Source: Prevotellaceae bacterium (GTDB taxonomy: Bacteria; Bacteroidota; Bacteroidia; Bacteroidales; Bacteroidaceae). From it: a stretch of DNA of 51,327 nucleotides. Positions 22,940-31,341 of this stretch are shown piece by piece. Each line of letters opens with the position of its first letter. The first letter of the stretch is position 1. Where the stretch lies: assembly GCA_031262085.1 (NCBI GenBank), contig JAISIN010000114.1, positions 1-51,327 of the forward strand. The letters run 5' to 3'. The position numbers were made by a program, and so were the translations under genes. Below the pieces are notes generated by a model, which saw only the letters and a list, made by a program, of their open reading frames with translations, was not told the origin of the DNA and ran no database searches.

Positions 22940-25185
22940 GCAAACTTCACTTTTCCGCGTATATCGGAAGCAGAAGCCGCTACGATAGCCTCGAACATGC
23001 CCGGTTCGGCGACCCACCGGTGAATGCGGTCGTCGAAATAACTCAGGGCGGTACGGTCGACCGTAAACTGCACCTCTTTGCTCTCACCGACTTTCAAGGC
23101 CACCTTTCGGAACGCCTTCAACTCCTTAACGGGGCGGGGAAGCGATGATTTCAGGTCGCTGATATAGAGTTGTACCACCTCCTCGCCGTCGCGCATGCCG
23201 GTATTGGTGACGGTCAGGCTGACGGTGAGCTGCCCGTCGGCGCTCAGGGTTTTCTTGTCGACCGTCGGCTTGGAATAGGCAAAAGTAGTATAGCTCAACC
23301 CGTGTCCGAAGGCAAACAGGGGTGCGATGCGCTCCTTGTCGGCAAAACGATACCCCACAAAGATGCCTTCGCGGTATGTCACATCAATGGTATCGTTCTT
23401 GTGTTCGGGCTGCTTCATAAGTTCCAATTCGGCGGCATTGCCCGGATATTCGCCCAAACGATGTGCTCCGACGTCCGACAAACGAACGGGGAAGGTGAAG
23501 GGTAGTCTGCCCGACGGATTCACATCGCCCGTCAGCACACCTGCCAGCGCATGTCCGGTTTCGCTACCCAGATACCAGCCTTGTACGATGGCAGGTACTT
23601 CTTTCACCCAAGGCATCGCTACGGCATTGCCCGATATGTTGACTACAATCAGGTTGGGATTGGCTTTTGCCAAGGCGCTGATGAGACGGTCTTGTCCGTA
23701 GGGAAGCTCCAAACCGGTGCGATCGCTGTCTTCACAATCCTGATGGTTGCTCTTGTTGAGACCGCCTATATACACCACGTAGTCTACCCGACGGGCGGCA
23801 TCTACCGCTTCGGCTTCGAGTTGTTCGGGTGTGCGGTCGTCGTTGAGATCTTGTCCGGATTGCACGCCGTTATAGCTGCCGCCCACATCGCCCACATACC
23901 CGCGCACATACTTCACGGTGCCTTGTGTGCCGACGCGTTGTCTCAACCCGTCGAGCGGAGAGATTTCGTAACGTGCCTTCAAGGAGGAGCTACCGCCACC
24001 TACGGTCATCATCTTGACAGCATTCTCTCCTACCACGAGGAGGGTCGGGCGCTTGGCAAGATCGATCGGCAACACGTTACGGTCATTCTTGAGCAGTACG
24101 ATGCCCTCGTCGGCTATGCGGCGCGCAGCTTCCGAATGAGCGGGTGAGTTCATGGAGCCTATCGGCTTTCGGGTATTCATGGCTGTGCGGAAAGCCAGAC
24201 GAAGCACGCGACGCACTTTATCGTCTAACTCTTGGGTACCATATACGCCCTGTTCGATCAGCTTCAGATAGGGTTGCGCCAGATAATACGAGTCGTAGGC
24301 ATTCTTGAAACCCTCCGTCAGACCGTTGGTCCACGAGCCGAACTCCATGTCAACACCTTGTGTGATAGAGGGGCGTGTGTCGTGCACGGCTCCCCAGTCG
24401 GAGATCGCTACGCCGTCGAACTTCCATTCGCCGCGCAGAATATCATTGAGCAGTCGCCGGTTCTGTGCGGCATGCTCTTTCCGATATAGATTGTATGAAG
24501 GCATAATCGCCCAAGCGCCCCCTTCGACAACGGCAGCACGAAACGCCGGCAGGTAGATTTCGTACAGGGCACGGTCGTCGAGCACGGCATTATACTGGTG
24601 GCGCAAATATTCCTGATTGTTCAGTGCATAGTGTTTCACGCAAGCAGCCACACCGTTCTGTTGTACACCTTTTATATAGGGTACTACCATGCGCGAAGCC
24701 AGATACGGATCTTCGCCCATATATTCAAAGTTGCGTCCGTTCAACGGAGTGCGATAAATGTTTACGCCCGGTCCCAGCAGCACGTCTTTCTTGCGATAAC
24801 GGGCTTCTTCGCCGATAGATTTGCCGTAGAGCATCGCCATGTCGGGATTCCAGGTCGCAGCCAGACAGGTAAGCGCCGGAAATGCCGTACACGAATCATT
24901 GCTCCATCCCGCCTGATCCCACTCATCCCACAGCACTTCGGGACGTATGCCGTGCGGACCGTCGGTCATCCACAGCTCGGGAATGCCCAAACGCTGCACA
25001 CCGGCAGAGCTGAACTTGGACTGGGCATGAATCACTGCTATCTTCTCGGCGGTAGTCATGCGACTGAGTGCATCTTCTACCCGCGCTTCGATGGGTTGTA
25101 CCGGGTCTTGATAAATAGGAAGTTGTTGAGCGCCGGCAGTCAGCAGACTGACCGTGCAAAGCGAGAGCAAAAATGTTCGTTTCAT
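22930..25185 (-). CDS. Glycoside hydrolase family 3 beta-glycosidase
   Basis: A 751-residue periplasmic exo-glycosidase (beta-glucosidase or beta-xylosidase type). A signal peptide (MKRTFLLSLCTVSLLTAGAQ) precedes the N-terminal TIM-barrel domain with 'DGPHGIRPE', 'GEDPYLASRM', 'CVKHYALNNQE' and the nucleophile D263 in 'VAISDWGAVHD'. The second alpha/beta domain ('EGIVLLKND', 'GGLNKSNHQDCEDSDRT') supplies the acid/base, and a fibronectin-III-like domain ends the protein ('GEEVVQLYISD'). Length is standard. The start at 25185 gives the signal peptide directly; an upstream in-frame Met at 25245 lies before the -7 element. The LuxR-type sensor gene follows. Which sugar linkage is cleaved cannot be told from sequence. 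Confidence 0.93.
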   Translation of the reverse strand: MKRTFLLSLCTVSLLTAGAQQLPIYQDPVQPIEARVEDALSRMTTAEKIAVIHAQSKFSSAGVQRLGIPELWMTDGPHGIRPEVLWDEWDQAGWSNDSCTAFPALTCLAATWNPDMAMLYGKSIGEEARYRKKDVLLGPGVNIYRTPLNGRNFEYMGEDPYLASRMVVPYIKGVQQNGVAACVKHYALNNQEYLRHQYNAVLDDRALYEIYLPAFRAAVVEGGAWAIMPSYNLYRKEHAAQNRRLLNDILRGEWKFDGVAISDWGAVHDTRPSITQGVDMEFGSWTNGLTEGFKNAYDSYYLAQPYLKLIEQGVYGTQELDDKVRRVLRLAFRTAMNTRKPIGSMNSPAHSEAARRIADEGIVLLKNDRNVLPIDLAKRPTLLVVGENAVKMMTVGGGSSSLKARYEISPLDGLRQRVGTQGTVKYVRGYVGDVGGSYNGVQSGQDLNDDRTPEQLEAEAVDAARRVDYVVYIGGLNKSNHQDCEDSDRTGLELPYGQDRLISALAKANPNLIVVNISGNAVAMPWVKEVPAIVQGWYLGSETGHALAGVLTGDVNPSGRLPFTFPVRLSDVGAHRLGEYPGNAAELELMKQPEHKNDTIDVTYREGIFVGYRFADKERIAPLFAFGHGLSYTTFAYSKPTVDKKTLSADGQLTVSLTVTNTGMRDGEEVVQLYISDLKSSLPRPVKELKAFRKVALKVGESKEVQFTVDRTALSYFDDRIHRWVAEPGMFEAIVAASASDIRGKVKFALE

Positions 25186-25220
25186 AATGAATGTATTTAT
25201 AGGGTAAGTATTGCTGCCGA

Positions 25221-25228
25221 CAAAAGTA
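25221..25228 (-). promoter_or_regulatory. -7 element for the GH3 gene
   Basis: TACTTTTG on the minus strand fits TAnnTTTG and lies 35 nt before the GH3 start. No TTTG at -33. Confidence 0.5.
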
Positions 25229-25323
25229 GTGAAATAACAGTTCATAAGACCACATAAAGCTACGTTACTTATACGTCAACCCGTTTTTTGAGTACGCAAG
25301 CAGACTTTTTGCCGCTTTTTGTC

Positions 25324-25331
25324 TAAGTTTG
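25324..25331 (+). promoter_or_regulatory. -7 element four nt before a start codon
   Basis: TAAGTTTG ends 4 nt before the ATG of the DUF2520 gene, the same geometry as at 19030-19037. The transcript would be leaderless or nearly so. No -33 TTTG at 19-21 nt. Confidence 0.45.
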
Positions 25332-25335
25332 CAGC

Positions 25336-26136
25336 ATGAATTACCCCAACACTCCCTCCCTACCCTCCATTGTATTGATTGGAGCCGGTAACTTGGCAGT
25401 CAACCTTGCCAAAGCGTTGTACCGCAACGGATACCACATTGAGCAAGTGTACAGCCGCACCCGAGAGGCGGCACGCGCCTTGTCTCAATGCGTAGCAGCC
25501 GAGTATACCAACTCGCTGGCATCGCTCACCTCACACGCCGATCTGTATATCACGGCGCTCACCGACCGTGCATTGCCCCACTTATTGCCCGACATTGTGG
25601 CAGGCAGAGAACAAGCGCTGTTTGTACACACCGCCGGCAGCATCGACCTGAACATCTGGCAAGGATACGCCGTGCGTTACGGCGTGTTTTACCCCATGCA
25701 GACTTTCAGCAAACAACGCGAAACGGACTTTCGGGAGATACCGCTTTTCATCGAAAGCAACTCACCGGAAGACTGTGCGCTGTTGCACACCGTTGCTTCG
25801 CATCTGTCGCGTAAGGTATACACCGCCTCCTCCGAGCAACGCCGGTCACTACACTTGGCAGCCGTCTTTGCCTGCAACTTCTCCAATTGCATGTATGCGC
25901 TCGCAGCCGACATCCTGCACGAGCACGATCTTCCGTTCGAGGTCATGCTTCCTCTTATTGACGAAACTGCGCGAAAAGTACATCAACTACCTCCCCAACA
26001 AGCACAGACCGGTCCTGCCATACGCGGCGACGAAGCCGTCATGGCGTCGCACCTTGACCTGCTGAAAGCGCATCCCGACCTGCAAGAGCTTTATCAGGCT
26101 ATCAGCCGACAGATAAAGCCAAGCGTTAAGGTATAA
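25336..26136 (+). CDS. Rossmann-fold / DUF2520 oxidoreductase-like protein
   Basis: A 266-residue protein with an N-terminal NAD(P)-binding Rossmann fold ('IVLIGAGNLAVNLAKALY' at about residues 12-29) and a C-terminal all-helical DUF2520 domain with the conserved 'HLAAVFACNFSNCMYALA' segment. In build it resembles the pyrroline-5-carboxylate reductase / F420-dependent NADP reductase group: 'YPMQTFSKQ' and 'TAGSIDLNIW' fit the substrate region. The substrate is unknown. In other Bacteroidales I recall this gene next to a HAD phosphatase and maf; here it stands alone ahead of ald. Its promoter is almost on the start codon. Confidence 0.88.
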   Translation: MNYPNTPSLPSIVLIGAGNLAVNLAKALYRNGYHIEQVYSRTREAARALSQCVAAEYTNSLASLTSHADLYITALTDRALPHLLPDIVAGREQALFVHTAGSIDLNIWQGYAVRYGVFYPMQTFSKQRETDFREIPLFIESNSPEDCALLHTVASHLSRKVYTASSEQRRSLHLAAVFACNFSNCMYALAADILHEHDLPFEVMLPLIDETARKVHQLPPQQAQTGPAIRGDEAVMASHLDLLKAHPDLQELYQAISRQIKPSVKV

Positions 26137-26247
26137 AACTTGCATAAAAATCTGCTCTTAAACATCTGCTTTTCGATTATATCATAACAAAGAAATGACG
26201 TACTTTGCGCCCGATTTTATTATATCAACTTAAAACAATAGAACGTT

Positions 26248-27354
26248 ATGATTATCGGAATTCCAAAAGAGATTAAGAACAACGAGAACCGCGTAGGTAT
26301 GACGCCCGGTGGCGTACGCGCATTGGTTAAACAAGGTCATACAGTGTATGTACAAGCCTCGGCAGGTGCCAACAGCGGCTTCCCCGACGCAGAGTATATC
26401 GCAGTAGGCGCCCGTACACTCCCTACCATAGAAGAGATCTACGCCATCGCCGAGATGATTGTAAAGGTGAAAGAGCCTATCACCCCCGAGTATAAGCTGA
26501 TTAAACCCGGACAGGTACTGTTCACCTACTTCCACTTTGCTGCCGACCGTGCCCTGACCGAGGCTATGATAGCCAGCGGCGCCATCTGCATCGCCTACGA
26601 AACGGTAGAAAAAGCCGACCGCTCTTTGCCGTTGCTCATCCCGATGAGCGAAGTGGCAGGACGCATGTCGATTCAGGAAGGCGCCCGTTTTTTGGAGAAA
26701 CCGCAAGGCGGAAAGGGTATGCTGCTGGGCGGCGTGCCGGGTGTAAAGCCTGCCAAGGTGCTGATTCTGGGTGGAGGTGTGGTAGGTACACATGCTGCGT
26801 GGGTAGCTGCCGGTATGGGCGCCGACGTGGTTATCACCGACATCTCGCTGCCGCGCCTGCGCTATCTGAACGAAATATTGCCGAAGAACGTCAAAACGCT
26901 GTACTCGTCGGAGCATCACATCCGCGAAGAGTTGCCGTCGACCAACTTGGTCATTGGCTCGGTGCTGATTCCGGGCGACAAGGCTCCGCACCTCATCACC
27001 AAAGACATGCTCGGACTGATGATGCCGGGCACCGTGCTGGTAGATGTTGCCATCGACCAGGGCGGCTGCTTCGAGACGTCACATCCTACCACACACAGCG
27101 ATCCGTCATACGTTATCGACGGCATTGTACACTATGCCGTAGCCAACATTCCGGGGGCAGTGCCTTTCACTTCGACCTCGGCGCTGACCAATGCTACCCT
27201 CCCCTACGCCCTTGCCCTCGCCGGCAAAGGCTGGAAGAAAGCCTGCAAAGACGATGCTGCGCTAGCACAAGGCGTAAATGTGGTAGAAGGCAAAGTGACC
27301 TTCAAAGCCGTAGCCGATGTGTTCGGCATCAAGTATGAGCCGGTGATGCTCTAA
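26248..27354 (+). CDS. ald: Alanine dehydrogenase
   Basis: A 368-residue NAD-dependent enzyme that interconverts L-alanine with pyruvate and ammonia. The N-terminus 'IIGIPKEIKNNENRVGMTP' is diagnostic. The catalytic lysine lies in 'IVKVKEP' and the histidine in 'LFTYFHFAADR'. The nucleotide-binding loop is 'LILGGGVVGTHAAWVAAGMGADV', followed by 'SVLIPGDKAPHLIT' and 'VDVAIDQGGCFETS'. Length is normal. It is monocistronic, with a GTACTTTGC sequence upstream that only partly fits the -7 consensus, and with a hairpin terminator 28 nt after the stop codon. Confidence 0.96.
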   Translation: MIIGIPKEIKNNENRVGMTPGGVRALVKQGHTVYVQASAGANSGFPDAEYIAVGARTLPTIEEIYAIAEMIVKVKEPITPEYKLIKPGQVLFTYFHFAADRALTEAMIASGAICIAYETVEKADRSLPLLIPMSEVAGRMSIQEGARFLEKPQGGKGMLLGGVPGVKPAKVLILGGGVVGTHAAWVAAGMGADVVITDISLPRLRYLNEILPKNVKTLYSSEHHIREELPSTNLVIGSVLIPGDKAPHLITKDMLGLMMPGTVLVDVAIDQGGCFETSHPTTHSDPSYVIDGIVHYAVANIPGAVPFTSTSALTNATLPYALALAGKGWKKACKDDAALAQGVNVVEGKVTFKAVADVFGIKYEPVML

Positions 27355-27382
27355 AAGAGAATCGATACGCCTGTATTTGTGT

Positions 27383-27414
27383 AAGCTCACGCCTGTATCG
27401 GGTGTGAGCTTTTT
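27383..27414 (+). terminator. Rho-independent terminator of ald
   Basis: An 11-bp stem pairs AAGCTCACGCC (27383-27393) with GGTGTGAGCTT (27401-27411), with one G-U pair and a 7-nt loop. It runs into TTTTT at 27410-27414. Confidence 0.8.
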
Positions 27415-27453
27415 CCGGATCTTGTCGAGTGTCCGTAAATGAGGGTCGTTCCT

Positions 27454-28287
27454 TTACTGGAACGACCTCAATAGTGCTATTTCGTCTGCCCAGCGGCTTT
27501 CGTCGGGGGTTTCGAGAATCACGGGCATGTTGTCGAAACGCGGGTCTTGCATGAAGCAACGGAAGAAATCCATCCCCAGCAATCCTTTCCCGATGCTGTC
27601 GTGGCGGTCGACACGGCTGCCAAGCGCTTTTTTGGTTTCGTTCAGATGGATGCCCCGCAAATAATCAAAACCAATGATGCGATCGAACTCGTTGAATACG
27701 TCGTCGTAGTGTGCCACGATGTCGTATCCGGCGGAGTAAGTGTGGCAAGTGTCTAAGCAAACACCTACCCGCGACTTATCGTCGACGCGGTCGATGATGT
27801 AGCGCAATTGCTCAAAACGATTACCTACGTTAGTGCCTTGCCCTGCCGTGTTTTCGATAACGGCTGTCACCCCGGCGGTTTGCTGCAATGCCATGTTAAT
27901 GGATTCAGCTATGCGATCGAGGCACGCTTCGAGCGAAATTTTATTCAGAAAGCTCCCCGGATGGAAGTTCAACAATTTCAATCCCAACTGCTCGCACCGT
28001 TGCATCTCGTCCAGAAAGGCTGCACGGCTTTTGGCGATTCCCTCCTCTTCGGGATGTCCAAGGTTGATGAGATAGCTATCGTGCGGCAAAATGTAGCGGG
28101 CATCGAATCCGTATTGAATGCAGTGTTCTTTAAAGAGATTGATGCTCTCTTCCGTGAGCGGCTTACCCACCCACTGCCGTTGATTTTTAGTGAACAAGGC
28201 AAAAGCATTTGCCCCGATATTGTGTGCATGAACGGGTGCCGATTCCACGCCTCCGCTTGCACTGACATGTGCGCCTATGTATTTCAT
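27454..28287 (-). CDS. nfo: Endonuclease IV (AP endonuclease)
   Basis: A 277-residue zinc-dependent apurinic/apyrimidinic endonuclease of base-excision repair. It starts '[19 protein letters not shown]' and contains the metal-binding motifs '[13 protein letters not shown]', '[14 protein letters not shown]' and '[20 protein letters not shown]', then '[13 protein letters not shown]' at the end. Length and order are standard. The last codons and stop codon form one arm of a 9-bp hairpin (GGTCGTTCC/GGAACGACC at 27444-27467), without a T-run. A -7 element lies 55 nt upstream. Confidence 0.96.
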   Translation of the reverse strand: MKYIGAHVSASGGVESAPVHAHNIGANAFALFTKNQRQWVGKPLTEESINLFKEHCIQYGFDARYILPHDSYLINLGHPEEEGIAKSRAAFLDEMQRCEQLGLKLLNFHPGSFLNKISLEACLDRIAESINMALQQTAGVTAVIENTAGQGTNVGNRFEQLRYIIDRVDDKSRVGVCLDTCHTYSAGYDIVAHYDDVFNEFDRIIGFDYLRGIHLNETKKALGSRVDRHDSIGKGLLGMDFFRCFMQDPRFDNMPVILETPDESRWADEIALLRSFQ

Positions 28288-28342
28288 TACATCTATTTTT
28301 TATCTGTTTCTATCATTACTTTATTCGTTGTTAATAGAGGCA

Positions 28343-28350
28343 CAAAGATA
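28343..28350 (-). promoter_or_regulatory. -7 element for nfo
   Basis: TATCTTTG on the minus strand fits TAnnTTTG, 55 nt before the nfo start codon. No -33 TTTG. Confidence 0.5.
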
Positions 28351-28385
28351 GGAACTTCTTACTTATTATGCAGGCAATGCGATGT

Positions 28386-28422
28386 AAAAACAGAGCAACC
28401 ACATCAAATCTAATGGGGTTGC
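28386..28422 (-). terminator. Possible terminator on the minus strand
   Basis: On the minus strand GCAACC and GGTTGC (28417-28422 and 28395-28400) form a short stem with a 16-nt loop, followed by TCTGTTTTT. The stem is only 6 bp, so this is a weak call. It could stop antisense read-through from the leftward operon at 29-31 kb before nfo. Confidence 0.3.
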
Positions 28423-28498
28423 CCTGAGACAAAAAATAGTAATAAATAGTTTTATATCAAATTGTTTTTTGAAATATTTCCTGTTTTGGTGAAATTAT

Positions 28499-28630
28499 CT
28501 CCCTTTGATGTGAGACAAAACTCCCTTTCATCTGATGCAAAACTCCCTTTCATCTGATGCAGATCTCCCTTTCATCTGATGCAGATCTCCCTTTGAAGTG
28601 AGCCGGATTTCCCTTTGATATCTAACCTAT
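28499..28630. repeat. Array of six 22-bp degenerate units
   Basis: Units start at 28499, 28521, 28543, 28565, 28587 and 28609, an exact 22-bp period. Each begins CTCCCTTT (TTCCCTTT in the last). The inner units 3 and 4 are identical and contain CATCTGATGCAGAT; units 1, 5 and 6 replace this with related GATGTGAGAC, GAAGTGAGCC and GATATCTAAC. Divergence rises towards both ends. The array lies 46 bp upstream of the -33 box of the kinase promoter. Same unit length and number as the array at 14924-15055 but unrelated in sequence. No spacers. Confidence 0.9.
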
Positions 28631-28676
28631 TTTACCATGACTTTACGAGAAAAAAGGAAATAAATAGTTCAACCTA

Positions 28677-28707
28677 TTTGTTTCCTTTTTCTTATTTCCT
28701 ATTTTTG
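28677..28707 (+). promoter_or_regulatory. Promoter TTTG-N19-TATTTTTG for the kinase gene
   Basis: -33 TTTG at 28677-28680 and a perfect -7 TATTTTTG at 28700-28707 are separated by 19 nt, the standard Bacteroidota spacing. The start codon is 18 nt downstream. Confidence 0.75.
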
Positions 28708-28725
28708 CGGCAAATTATTCACACT

Positions 28726-29355
28726 ATGGAAAAGAAATATGTAGTCAACATCGGTCGCCAACTGGGCAGTGGCGGACATGAAATCGGCGAAAAGCTGGCA
28801 ACCCGTTTAGGAATAGCCTTTTACGACAAAGAGTTGATAACCTTGGCATCCAAAGAGAGCGGATTGTGCCGCGAGTTTTTTGAGAAAGCCGACGAGCGTC
28901 CGTCGCAAGGCATTGTAGGGGGGTTGTTGGGAATGCGCTTTCCGGTCATGGGTGAAGGCATCTCTTCCATGCCCAATTGTTTGAGCAACGATTCCTTGTT
29001 CAAAGTACAAAGCGACGTGATTCGCCGACTGGCTGAAGCACAGTCGTGCGTTTTTGTGGGGAGATGTGCCGACTACATACTACGCGACCATCCGCACAGC
29101 ATCAATCTCTTTATCTCGGCATCCAAGCAAGATCGCATCCGGCGCATAGCCCGACAAAGCCATGTAACTCCCGAAGAGGCAGAAAGCTACATGGTCAAAG
29201 CCGATAAGAAACGCGCCGAATACTATAATTATTACAGTTTTAAGACGTGGGGAGCTGCTGCTACCTATCACCTGTGCGTCGACACCTCTGTGCTGGGCAT
29301 TGACCGCAGCATCGAGTTCATCGAAGCCTACATCAAGCTTCGATTAAACAATTAG
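28726..29355 (+). CDS. Cytidylate-kinase-like family protein
   Basis: A 209-residue P-loop kinase of the cytidylate-kinase-like family (CMK2-like). The nucleotide-binding start 'VVNIGRQLGSGGHEIGEKLA' is followed by 'FYDKELITLASKESG', 'VFVGRCADYIL' and 'SKQDRIRRIARQ', a lid-type arginine stretch. Members are widespread in Bacteroidota and are distinct from the essential Cmk; their substrate is not certain. The start at 28726 follows a well-formed promoter by 18 nt. Its stop codon overlaps the stop codon of the convergent PorT-like gene by 4 nt, so the two transcripts collide tail to tail with no room for a terminator. Confidence 0.85.
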   Translation: MEKKYVVNIGRQLGSGGHEIGEKLATRLGIAFYDKELITLASKESGLCREFFEKADERPSQGIVGGLLGMRFPVMGEGISSMPNCLSNDSLFKVQSDVIRRLAEAQSCVFVGRCADYILRDHPHSINLFISASKQDRIRRIARQSHVTPEEAESYMVKADKKRAEYYNYYSFKTWGAAATYHLCVDTSVLGIDRSIEFIEAYIKLRLNN

Positions 29356-30143
29356 AACGAGTATCCAAATCCCAGATTGAGATAAATGGGGTACATGGCA
29401 AAAGCGATCGTTTGAAAGTCGCTTTGAAAGATGTCGTTCAACCCCCATGTAAGGTCGGCATGAACACTGAGATGTCTGAATGCCTGCCACTCGCCTCCCA
29501 ACTGTACTCCCCACAACAAACGGCGCAGGTCGGACGAGAAGTCGTAAGTGGCAATGCTCGTACCGCTAAAGTCGACACGCGCACCGGTTGGGTCGGGCGT
29601 GCGGAGATGACCTTCGTACACATGACCGGAGAAGTCGCCTTCGAGCAGATAAGAGAGATAGGGACCGACCAGAATCTTCCAGCGTTGACTGATTTTATAG
29701 TTTGCCAGCACCGGAACCGTCAGATACGAACCTTTCACTTTGGTTTTTACCCCTCCTGTCCATAACCCCTCCAGATAGCTACCGCTGTCGGCATTGATCA
29801 GTTTCATGCCGTAGTTCTTCACGATGGCTTGGGTGGTCATATTCTTGTTTTCCAATCGCAACCCGATGCTAATTCCCCAATGCCGACTTGTAGCAAACCA
29901 TTTGGTGGCATTGCCTTCGATGGCTATTGCCATACCCGGCGAAAAGCTTTCGATGCGGCGTATCTCTTGAGGAATGGGCAGAGGAGCCGTTCCGCCGATG
30001 TTAAATCCGGCTTTCAGGGAGTAGAACCATCCCAGTTTAGACGACTGTATGATGCCCGGCGTATTATCGTCCTGTGCATGGGCAGTAGTGATGCCTGCTG
30101 CAAGCAACAGCAGGAATATCAGGTGACGTACTTTATTGTTCAT
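29352..30143 (-). CDS. Outer-membrane beta-barrel protein, PorT-like
   Basis: A 263-residue protein with a signal peptide (MNNKVRHLIFLLLLAAGITTAHAQ) and a PorT / OMP_b-brl-type eight-stranded barrel: 'FYSLKAGFNIGG', 'ISIGLRLENKNM', 'YLTVPVLANYKISQRWKILVGPYLSYLL', 'WGVQLGGEWQAF', ending in 'IYLNLGFGYSF' with a terminal Phe. The start at 30143 overlaps the last 11 nt of the PCMD lipoprotein gene, which indicates translational coupling. The two products probably work together at the outer membrane. True PorT belongs to the type IX secretion system, but nothing else here points to that system, so I do not give it the name. Confidence 0.82.
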   Translation of the reverse strand: MNNKVRHLIFLLLLAAGITTAHAQDDNTPGIIQSSKLGWFYSLKAGFNIGGTAPLPIPQEIRRIESFSPGMAIAIEGNATKWFATSRHWGISIGLRLENKNMTTQAIVKNYGMKLINADSGSYLEGLWTGGVKTKVKGSYLTVPVLANYKISQRWKILVGPYLSYLLEGDFSGHVYEGHLRTPDPTGARVDFSGTSIATYDFSSDLRRLLWGVQLGGEWQAFRHLSVHADLTWGLNDIFQSDFQTIAFAMYPIYLNLGFGYSF

Positions 30144-31266
30144 CTCCGCTCTCCTCCTCTTCGCAAACAAGTTCGACTTCGTCGATGTAGAGAGTGCTGC
30201 CTACGGCGCCGCTAAACTTACCTCCATCGACACTCGACGAGAACACGATACCCAGTTTATACTTCCCGTCGCGTAGCTTCTCTTTGTCAATGCTCTTCCC
30301 TGCTTTCAGCACGAAAGGCAGATCGAACTTCGTCCAGTTGGCAGCTTCTACGGCATCGGATGCCGCTATTTGCGCCACGCCCACCAGCGACGGGTCGGTC
30401 AAAGCATTGGTACCGTCGAGCATAAAGCCCGGATCGTCGGCTTCGTACATAATCGCGTATATATCGAAGCGGTCTTTCTTTCCGGTTACCGGTTTTTGCG
30501 CTTCGGTGTAGATTGCGCCTGCCTTGTACTTATAGTACCCCCGCAGTGCGATGGGTTGTCGACCAAACTGCATGCCGAATCGGGTCGCTTTCAGGGCGTT
30601 GTTCAAAGCATTTCCTACACTGAACGAACCGATAAACAGATTGCCGGCAGCGATATACATTTTCACCATTGCTCCAAACCCGCCGGTAGAGCGGGTTTCC
30701 AACTTCACACCGCGTCCGGCATACCCGTCGGCAACCTGCACCGTGGGATAATCTTCGGGCGACTTGGCTTGCATGGTGAGCTGATAGCCGGGGTTTCCGC
30801 TTTGCCAGATCAAGGTATCACCTTGTTCGCTATCGATCTCTTCCAAGATATGATAGGGAGCGCTTTGCACTAATCTCTCAAAATGATACAGGAGGGGGAT
30901 TCTTACCAAGGACCGGACTTTCACGTTATAGTCAGCTTTGTACACTTTATCCTCGGAGGTGACGGTGAGCTGTTGCGAATGTCCGACCATGCTGAAATTG
31001 AAGATGGTGTCTTGAATCAACGTGCCGTCTTTATCCTGAAGAGTGGCTCCTTCGGGCACGACAAAATGCAACACCAGATGGGCCAGGTCGGCAGACGAGT
31101 AGACATCGATTGTCACATCTTTAGTATCATGATTGATATTGACCATCTGCACTTTAGGACCCGTACACGCATCAATGGCAGCTTCGGAGTTTAAAGCTTC
31201 CTTTTGTATGCACGACGAGACCAGTAGTGCAGCAGACAGCCAACAGCCTAGTAACTTACTATTCAT
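30133..31266 (-). CDS. PCMD-domain lipoprotein
   Basis: A 377-residue exported lipoprotein. The signal peptide ends in the lipobox LVSSC (C19), followed by 'IQKEALNSEAAID' and no membrane segment. Residues about 30-125 form an Ig/FN3-like N-terminal domain; residues about 150-370 match the putative carbohydrate-metabolism domain (PCMD), with 'GYAGRGVKLETRSTGG', 'GNLFIGSFSVGNALNNALKATRFG' and 'GSTLYIDEVELV'. PCMD proteins are outer-membrane lipoproteins of Bacteroidota and many are thought to bind glycans; no catalytic activity is shown. The reading frame overlaps the PorT-like gene. A SlyD-like gene lies 75 nt upstream. Function is inferred from the domain only. Confidence 0.85.
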   Translation of the reverse strand: MNSKLLGCWLSAALLVSSCIQKEALNSEAAIDACTGPKVQMVNINHDTKDVTIDVYSSADLAHLVLHFVVPEGATLQDKDGTLIQDTIFNFSMVGHSQQLTVTSEDKVYKADYNVKVRSLVRIPLLYHFERLVQSAPYHILEEIDSEQGDTLIWQSGNPGYQLTMQAKSPEDYPTVQVADGYAGRGVKLETRSTGGFGAMVKMYIAAGNLFIGSFSVGNALNNALKATRFGMQFGRQPIALRGYYKYKAGAIYTEAQKPVTGKKDRFDIYAIMYEADDPGFMLDGTNALTDPSLVGVAQIAASDAVEAANWTKFDLPFVLKAGKSIDKEKLRDGKYKLGIVFSSSVDGGKFSGAVGSTLYIDEVELVCEEEESGDEQ

Positions 31267-31341
31267 ACTATTTCCTAATTTTTAGTTTAATAGTTAGTGT
31301 AACAATCTGTTAGGCGATTGTGTTCGCCAAAGCGAGCGCAA

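Larger units (their letters stand above)
28288..28725. other. Intergenic region between divergent nfo and the kinase gene
   Basis: A 438-bp AT-rich gap. From left to right it holds the nfo -7 element (28343-28350), a hairpin pointing to the minus strand (28386-28422), a plain AT-rich stretch (28430-28498), the six-unit 22-bp array (28499-28630) and the kinase promoter (28677-28707). I see no convincing small gene. Confidence 0.8.

Noticed and set aside
27441..27469. Hairpin over the nfo stop codon as terminator
   Set aside because: The 9-bp stem is good but no T-run follows on either strand, so it was left as a note.
29352..30143. Assignment of the barrel as true PorT of type IX secretion
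   Set aside because: Small barrels of this fold are common in Bacteroidota and no other type IX component is near.
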